The translations under genes were made by a program, and so were the position numbers. A stretch of DNA of 14,472 nt, taken from NCBI GenBank assembly GCA_013054445.1, contig JAAMPI010001434.1:1-14472 (forward strand), read 5' to 3'. Positions within the stretch are counted from its first letter, which is position 1, and every line of letters begins with the position of its first letter. Positions 9,060 through 14,472 of this stretch are shown piece by piece. A model generated the notes under the pieces. The model had not been told where the DNA came from. It did no database searches and worked only from the letters and a program-made list of their open reading frames with translations. Source of the DNA: Cudoniella acicularis (taxonomy: Eukaryota > Ascomycota > Leotiomycetes > Helotiales > Helotiaceae).

Positions 9060-11216
9060 CTAAGAATATCCATTGCCGCCAACATCCAACCTCACTCTCA
9101 CTTCCCTCACCAATGCCTTCGCCTCCTCAACCTCAACACCATCCTGACACAACTCAGTTGCTAACTGTTGCGCTCGTTGGTAATCTCCTGTCCTCATTGC
9201 ATGTTTCGCCAACCACATCCGTGCTTTCGAGGTTGCGGCCGTGACTCCCGTACCAGTTTCGCCTCCACTTGCAACAGGAGCAGGCCGCGATTCATCGTCT
9301 GACGACTGCGAATCGGCGTGTATATTGATGACTGAAGCTTCGAGATTATCGCCTGCTCCTTCTTCTTGAGCAACACACATCTCCATGTAGGCCCTCGCCT
9401 CCGTTTCGTCTTCAAGCCGCTCATACATCCCCGCGATTTGAAGTAGGATTTCTGGATCCATCGCGGCTCCACGTTCGCGGCCTCCGCTGCCGAATGAGCT
9501 TCCAACACCAGCATCGTAGTAGCTGTCTGCAAGTAGAGCTCTCTTGAGTGCTTTAATACCTTCCAGATTGCGGCCCATCTTCTGTAAACAGGATCCGACT
9601 GCCATCCACATTTTTCCGTCCCAAGGTCGAAGACCCGCTGCTCTCTTGTAATACCACAAGGCATATGCGTGCATTTCAAGCACTTCGTAGGTTTGACCCA
9701 AGCCGTACCAAGCTCTGTAATCTCGTCGGTTGACATCAACCGCTCTTCGATATGATTCGATAGCAGCATGGGTATTCTTTAATTCCACGTATTCGTGTCC
9801 CATAAGAGTCCATGCGCTCAAGCAAGATCGGTCAAGAGTAAGTGCTCTCCGAAAATATTGTACAGCCTTTTCGTGCGAGGAGAGTAGCGAGTAGTAATTT
9901 CCAATAACGACGCATGATTCGGGGCGAAATTTATCGATAGTGGAGCATAGATGAGCCAAGAAGGATAGTTTTGGCCGTAAATTCATGACATAAAGGATAT
10001 TCGAGTAGTGATCGAGTGAGTCCAGTCTGTGAGGGTGAAGAGCGAGCAGATTACTAAAGTGGGAATCTGCCGCTACAAAATCTTTCGTATGATAGGCGAG
10101 GAGAGCAAGACACGTGAGAAGAAATGGGCTTGTCGGGAATATAGAAAGAAGTTGATCCAATGAATTTGAGAGTGCCGAGGTCGATTGATACAGCTCGAGA
10201 GAAGTATGTAGATGGAAAATGAATGAGACTATGTTCTGGGGAAGGTGTTGAGCTATTCGATTCAGCTGAAATAATGTTAGCCGCGGGTTTTTCAAAAGAT
10301 ATGAAATCACGCACGTCTTCAACACGCCCAATTAAGGAGGTCATTTCCAACCAACAACCCCAGTTCATTGGATAAAGATGTACACTTCGCATCAGCCACC
10401 GCATGGCATCTTCTTCGTTCTTGTCTTTTGCCAGTACCATCCCATATCTGAGCAAATTAGCATGCTTACAATAATCAATTTGGGCGCTTACAGATATTCT
10501 AGCCACCCCTGGCTACCAACAACCTCACCGGCTTCCGTTGTTCGTTCACGAAACCAAGTCTCGAGAAATCGACTAATAGTCACGAGCTGCTTGTTGGCCG
10601 CATTACCTCCATCATGAGGCCCCATCACCATTTCGCTATCTTCATCCTTTTTCTTCTCGCCTGACATAAATTTCGCATACAAAGCTAGGAATAAGCTCTT
10701 CTGGCTAAGTTTGGGCATGGTTGGGGCAACAATACTGCTTCGGCGACCAGTTTGCGCCTTTACCTTCCCCTTCCCTTTTGATGACGGTGCACTTTGAGTA
10801 TTTTGTGAGGATGCTGTTGATAATATCCCGGAGAGGACTGTGTCTGGAAGAAACACCGCTGCACACCGATCGTATTCGCGACAGTCGAAGAATGATTTGG
10901 CAAGGAGGTACTGGTTGATCTCTCTTGCCTCTAGCTGGGCCTCTTCGGGATCGGTGTTCCCTGTGACAACAATAGGAGGAAGGCTATCGGCGGGGACTTC
11001 AGTCATTTGGGAGTCTTCGGGCTCTGAGGCCGTCTCGGATGGTGGTATCGAAGTAAGAAGCTCTGCTGCCCTATAAACCATTAGCATTTGGAATTATTGC
11101 AGTTGGGATGCTAAGTACCATTTTGCAGATTGGTATAAACATCTTTCAGAGCATTTCACAACAGCCTGTTGTAGTGCTGCTCTTAAATGTGCGGTTTCCC
11201 TCTCATTGAGAACCAT
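9060..11216 (-). CDS. CDC23: Anaphase-promoting complex subunit 8 (Cdc23), 671 aa, four exons
   Basis: Exons on minus: 11216-11119, 11070-10492, 10447-10315 and 10265-9060. The introns are only 48, 44 and 49 nt, with donors GTACTT, GTAAGC and GTGCGT, each with a CTAAT/CTAAC branch. The joined frame is 2016 nt and ends in TAG. The N-terminus is a helical stretch (ETAHLRAALQQAVVKCSERC) followed by acidic and basic low-complexity linkers (about 40-140). The rest is tetratricopeptide repeats. The diagnostic block FRPESCVVIGNYYSLLSSHE, then AWTLMGHEYVELKN and DYRAWYGLGQTYEVL (about 384-467), is the signature of APC8/Cdc23. A C-terminal insertion of Gly/Ser/Asp/Glu-rich sequence lies at about 525-605. 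The protein is a scaffold in the TPR lobe of APC/C, the nuclear ubiquitin ligase that targets cyclins and securin. It is somewhat longer than yeast and human orthologues because of the linkers. It is transcribed divergently from the FPP synthase gene. Family assignment is very firm; intron edges are read from sequence only. Confidence 0.92.
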
Positions 11217-11750
11217 GATCGCAAATATCTTCTACCAGAGGGCGGGCCACTCTCAACACTCAGAGGCACAGCTTTTGAAAGTTTAAATATCGTATTTTCG
11301 TGTTGGTTTCGTGGTTGTATATGTCCTTGTGCACGTACGACGCGTTGACCTCGAAAGTTTATACGGACGCGTTATTTTGTGGTTGCGTCATTCAATAGCT
11401 AGCAGAAGAGCCATATGCGCGCCTTGTTCTCGGATGCTGCAAAGATCAGATTGCTTGTATTTCTCGTCTTGTCGTCGCACGTCGTTATAACAGTGGCATC
11501 GCGACGCTCTGCGCATGTTGGAAGCTACGGCAACAACACAGCACCCCTTGCATTCTGCCGCCACCCCACTACTCACCGCCTTTGACCCCTGATTCCCCGG
11601 CCGACCAAATAAATAAATCCATTCACCGCAATCAATCATTTCGCTGACCCGGACAACGGCAACTCGGTCTCCTGCTTCAATCACCGAAGCTTCATATCTT
11701 CCGGTCCGCAGGCTCTATCCTCCAGCCAAATTCCAAAACAAACCGTCAAT
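11217..11750. promoter_or_regulatory. Divergent promoter region between APC8 and FPP synthase
   Basis: This 534-bp gap separates two divergently transcribed genes and must hold both promoters and 5' UTRs. An AAATAAATAAAT stretch lies near 11608-11620, with CAAT words near 11630-11638. GCCACCCCAC at 11560-11569 matches eight of ten positions of the SREBP-type element ATCACCCCAC, 182 bp before the FPP synthase ATG. The minus-strand frame at 11388-11684 has no protein-like features. No promoter element is certain. Confidence 0.5.
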
Positions 11751-12846
11751 ATGGCCCAAAAGACTACCCTCAAGGAATTCGAAGCTGTTTTCCCCAAGCT
11801 TGTTGAGGATCTCCTCGACCATGCTAAAAGCTACAAACTCCCCGAAAAGTTTGTCGAGTGGTACAAAGCCGTAAGTGCCCAACGAGATCCGAAAAGATTC
11901 TTCACTAACAAATCGTCGACAGTCCCTTTATGCCAACACGATCGGTGGAAAATGCAATCGCGGCATGTCTGTTCCTGACTCAGTCTCTCTCATCCTCGAA
12001 GCACCCTTGACCGAAGAACAATACTTTCAGGCGGCGACATTGGGATGGATGACCGAACTCCTCCAGGCCTTCTTCCTGGTCTCCGACGATATCATGGACA
12101 GCAGCATCACTCGTAGAGGAGCACCTTGCTGGTACCGTCAGCCCCACGTTGGGATGGTCGCGATTAACGATGCATTTATGCTCGAGGCCGCCATCTACAC
12201 GCTCCTGAAGAAGTACTTCCGTTCCCACCCAGCATATGTAGACCTTCTCGAGCTGTTCCACGAAGTCACATACCAAACCGAAATCGGTCAATTGTGCGAC
12301 CTCCTGACCGCTCCAGAAGACAAGATTGATCTCGACAATTTCTCGATGGACAAATACCAATTCATCGTGATCTACAAGACAGCATACTACTCGTTCTATC
12401 TTCCTGTTGCTCTCGCCTTGTTCCAGCAAAACATTGCCACGCCCAAAAATCTCAAGCAGGCTGAAAACATTCTCATCCCTCTTGGTGAATACTTCCAGAT
12501 TCAGGATGATTACTTGGACAACTTCGGTCTCCCAGAACACATTGGCAAGATCGGCACAGATATCATGGATAACAAGTGCTCGTGGCTTGTCAACCAAGCT
12601 TTGGCGATTGTTACTCCTGAGCAGAGAAAGGTTCTTGAAGAGAATTATGGTCGCAAAGACAAGGAGAAGGAAGCTGTTGTGAAGAAGCTTTATGATGAGC
12701 TGAAGCTAGAACAACTGTACAAGGACTATGAAGAGAAGCGCGTTGGTGACATTCGAAAGATGATTGCCGAGGTTGACGAGTCTGAAGGTTTAAAGAAAAC
12801 CGTATTTGAAAGCTTCTTGGGCAAGATCTACAAGAGAAGCAAGTAA
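11751..12846 (+). CDS. ERG20: Farnesyl diphosphate synthase, 347 aa, two exons
   Basis: Exons are 11751-11870 and 11923-12846; the 52-nt intron has donor GTAAGT, branch CTAAC and acceptor CAG, and falls after WYKA. The 347-aa length is typical of the ascomycete enzyme. It condenses dimethylallyl then geranyl diphosphate with isopentenyl diphosphate to make C15 farnesyl diphosphate for sterols, prenylation, dolichol, ubiquinone and haem A. Key motifs: GGKCNRG (IPP-binding Lys and Arg), the first Asp-rich motif DDIMD with downstream [18 protein letters not shown], and the second Asp-rich motif [12 protein letters not shown] followed by [14 protein letters not shown]. The two residues at -4 and -5 before DDIMD are Phe-Phe, the eukaryotic setting that limits the product to C15, which argues against a GGPP synthase. 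The C-terminus KIYKRSK is family-typical. Unusual details are Cys in GGKCNRG and Met in DIMDNKC, positions often Leu and Gln in relatives. All catalytic residues are present, so it is probably active; a second paralogue elsewhere in the genome is possible. Confidence 0.95.
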
Positions 12847-13936
12847 AAGCCGAGGCTCTGAATTACTCATATCATTGTCCTGCATTTTTGCAAGGTTTAT
12901 TGATGTGTCGCATGTTTCTCTTCTGCAGCAGTTTCAGTACTGTCTGGCCCATAGAACTTGAGCTTCAATATACCCAAATTTGTTACTCGAATTAGCATCA
13001 AGGTCGCTCCCTTTCTGAAGCTTTTACACCATGGCTTTTAGATCTTCGGCGCAGAATTTCTGCCGAGGCCTGGGGCATCTGCAAGTGCAGAGGCAGTCGG
13101 CCACGTGGAATTCTCTCACAAAATGTTCTCCGGATCTGAATTTTCCATTTGGGCGAAAAACAACACAGGTTTTTACTACAATATTATACAGCTACCTCGC
13201 TGTTTGGTAGCATGATCCGCAGCTTGGAAGTAGAGACTTACCGCTACACGTCGAATTTCTTAATGTCTTGTTACGAACACCTCTTTGTTGCAATGACCGT
13301 GTTCGGGTTCGTTTGACGTGCTCTCGTTGCAGAGCTGCTTACAATCGGATTTTTTTTTGTTTTCTGGAATTACACCAAGAAATTTAAGGGAGTCTACGAA
13401 ATATTGGATTCCGAGTCGCAAAATTTTAATGTAAGCGAGCCCAACTCCAAATTCCTAGGCCTGTTTTATCCCCAACCTGCAGTCTTTCCACCGACTCGCT
13501 TTTTGAATGCCCACGGTACTCAGCTGGTGCTCAAAAGGAAAGAGCTATGCTAGCATCCGCGAAAGCATTCCAATCATTATTGAAATGCTAGAGAGCTGAA
13601 GCTTAAAAATGAGACATCTCCTATGTATAGACCTTTTGTGTCTCCCGATATGCAAGCCACTTGAGCTGTCTCTCCGCCTTTGAAGTCGTATAGCGGAATT
13701 CGCCATAAATTAGTTGCAAAAAAACAACTTCTTAACCACATCTGCCCACCACGTGATGAAACTTTCGAAGCCCAGCCAATTGTGCTAAGACATGCATAAC
13801 TTAGACTCTTTCGTGGCATGATGCATCTAGCTGAGAGACTGGGCACATCGCCGTTAAAGTCTCAAGCTCCCCTCAATGTGCCTTCGTGTAAGGCACTGTT
13901 CTTGTCTTTTAAAAGCCTCACACAAACTTCGAAATC
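12847..13936. other. Intergenic region between FPP synthase and the secreted-protein gene
   Basis: The first part is probably the FPP synthase 3' UTR. Two CACGTG-containing sites occur near 13101-13108 and 13750-13757. The minus-strand frame 13577-13846 (89 codons) has no recognisable domain. TTTTAAAA at 13907-13914 is only 23 bp before the next ATG, so it may be a core promoter element or coincidence. No tRNA or other RNA gene was recognised. The short ORF at 13031 is listed separately. Confidence 0.4.
13031..13210 (+). CDS. Doubtful small ORF, 59 aa, function unknown
   Basis: The frame runs from the ATG at 13031 to a TAG at 13208-13210. The start context CACCATGGC is favourable for eukaryotic translation. 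The first 45 residues are rich in Arg, Gln and Ser and poor in acidic residues, a composition seen in some mitochondrial presequences. I see no domain. It sits about 185 bp after the FPP synthase stop, so it may simply lie in that gene's 3' UTR. The evidence is only the start context and composition. Confidence 0.15.
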   Translation: MAFRSSAQNFCRGLGHLQVQRQSATWNSLTKCSPDLNFPFGRKTTQVFTTILYSYLAVW

Positions 13937-14472
13937 ATGAAGGCAAATTCCATTCTCACCGTTCTGGCGCTAGCCGCGGCATCATCAGCCAACCCTTTGA
14001 AATTACAGAACCGCGGAGGTTGCAACGCCAACAACTGTTTGAGACAACTTCGAGGCCCTCTCTCCACACTCGCCAGCCCCTACTGCGCGACATACTACAC
14101 CTCGTGAGTTGTTTACAAGACATATTGCACGTGACATGGATAATCTAATAAGAAAATAACAGAACTTCAACCGTCACAACAACAACTACCATTCCGGCAT
14201 TGGGGGCCACTTTCCCACTCAAGGCACGCGCTATTGAAACACCGGTCACGGTCCCGGAGAAGGACAAAAGAACAGTGACAGAGACACCGACTTATGTCTC
14301 TATGTGCACTGAGGCACCCACGGCGCTTTCGAGCGGTTGCTCTTGTCTCTTGAGCACAAACGCTGTTGTATGTATATCCTCCAAATTTCAAACCCCCGAA
14401 GAGAAAATAGAAGGAAAGAAATCAAGAAAAAAAAAAGAATCAAACCACTGACCTCCCTCCCCTCCAGACAAC
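13937..14472 (+). CDS. Secreted cysteine-containing protein, 3' end cut by window
   Basis: Exons are 13937-14103, 14163-14367 and 14468 onward. The introns are 14104-14162 (donor GTGAGT, branch CTAAT) and 14368-14467 (donor GTATGT, branch CTGAC, acceptor CAG). The visible 124 codons begin with a signal peptide (hydrophobic core, cut near SSA/NP, residue 18). A CNANNCLRQLRG motif (Cys29, Cys34) and SPYC (Cys50) follow. Then come a TTTTT stretch, a dibasic Lys-Arg at 91-92, and a Cys cluster SMC with SGCSC (Cys104, 115, 117). The CxxxNCLRxL motif with a downstream Cys and Thr-rich part occurs in many small secreted proteins of Pezizomycotina whose function is not known. The Lys-Arg could be a Kex2-type processing site, though that is inference. 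Exon 3 leaves the window in phase 0 after five bases, so length and C-terminus are unknown. It could be a wall or effector-like protein; the sequence does not decide. Confidence 0.75.

Noticed and set aside
8858..9085. Minus-strand 75-codon frame with a hydrophobic end
   Set aside because: It starts inside the last APC8 exon in another frame and runs into its 3' flank. The hydrophobic stretch alone is not enough to call a membrane protein.
9194..9769. 191-codon minus-strand frame
   Set aside because: It is an alternate frame of the APC8 terminal exon, whose TPR sequence is unmistakable.
11388..11684. 98-codon minus-strand frame in the divergent promoter
   Set aside because: It has no motif and occupies the promoter/5' UTR of two well-supported genes.
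11980..12597. 205-codon minus-strand frame
   Set aside because: It is antisense to the FPP synthase coding exon, whose catalytic motifs are intact.
13577..13846. 89-codon minus-strand frame
   Set aside because: It has no recognisable domain, signal peptide or splice support, and lies in the presumed promoter of the secreted-protein gene.

Overview
The window looks like nuclear DNA of a filamentous ascomycete (Pezizomycotina). Short GT-AG introns of 44-106 nt carry CTAAC/CTGAC-like branch sites just before the acceptor. Intergenic stretches are long and hold CT-rich tracts, microsatellites and AT-rich blocks. The proteins have clear fungal relatives: a Sed1-like GPI cell-wall protein, a fungal NACHT/STAND receptor, APC8/Cdc23, and an ascomycete-type farnesyl diphosphate synthase. 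The class cannot be fixed from the sequence; Leotiomycetes would fit, but that is a guess.

Layout. (1) 228-1096, plus: three-exon gene for a 242-aa Thr/Ser-rich cell-wall protein with Sed1/CCG-6-type repeats and a GPI tail. (2) 1097-3195: about 2.1 kb with no convincing gene. (3) 3196-3650: a GC-richer island open on both strands, probably a gene relic, followed by a strongly AT-rich block to 3866. (4) 3867-7848, minus: five-exon gene for a 1211-aa NOD-like (STAND) NTPase. I assembled it from four small 5' exons and one long exon. It has an N-terminal helical domain, NACHT, winged helix, an internal 17-residue tandem repeat, and degenerate ankyrin-like repeats that stop in AT-rich DNA. (5) 7849-9059: promoter and intergenic DNA with an 18-bp minisatellite and three ACCTAGGT palindromes. 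(6) 9060-11216, minus: four-exon gene for APC8/Cdc23 with 44-49 nt introns. (7) 11217-11750: divergent promoter region with a candidate SREBP-like site. (8) 11751-12846, plus: two-exon gene for a 347-aa farnesyl diphosphate synthase. (9) 12847-13936: intergenic, with one doubtful 59-codon ORF. (10) 13937 to the right edge, plus: a Cys-containing secreted protein cut by the window end.

The genes do not form a pathway. Two are core housekeeping genes (cell-cycle ubiquitin ligase, isoprenoid/ergosterol synthesis), two encode surface or secreted proteins, and one encodes a probable innate-immunity or allorecognition receptor. The NLR locus is the most distinctive part: its intragenic minisatellite, unusual splice donors and AT-rich 3' flank suggest a fast-evolving gene. 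All exon models come from reading splice signals and matching protein families by eye; no alignment was run.
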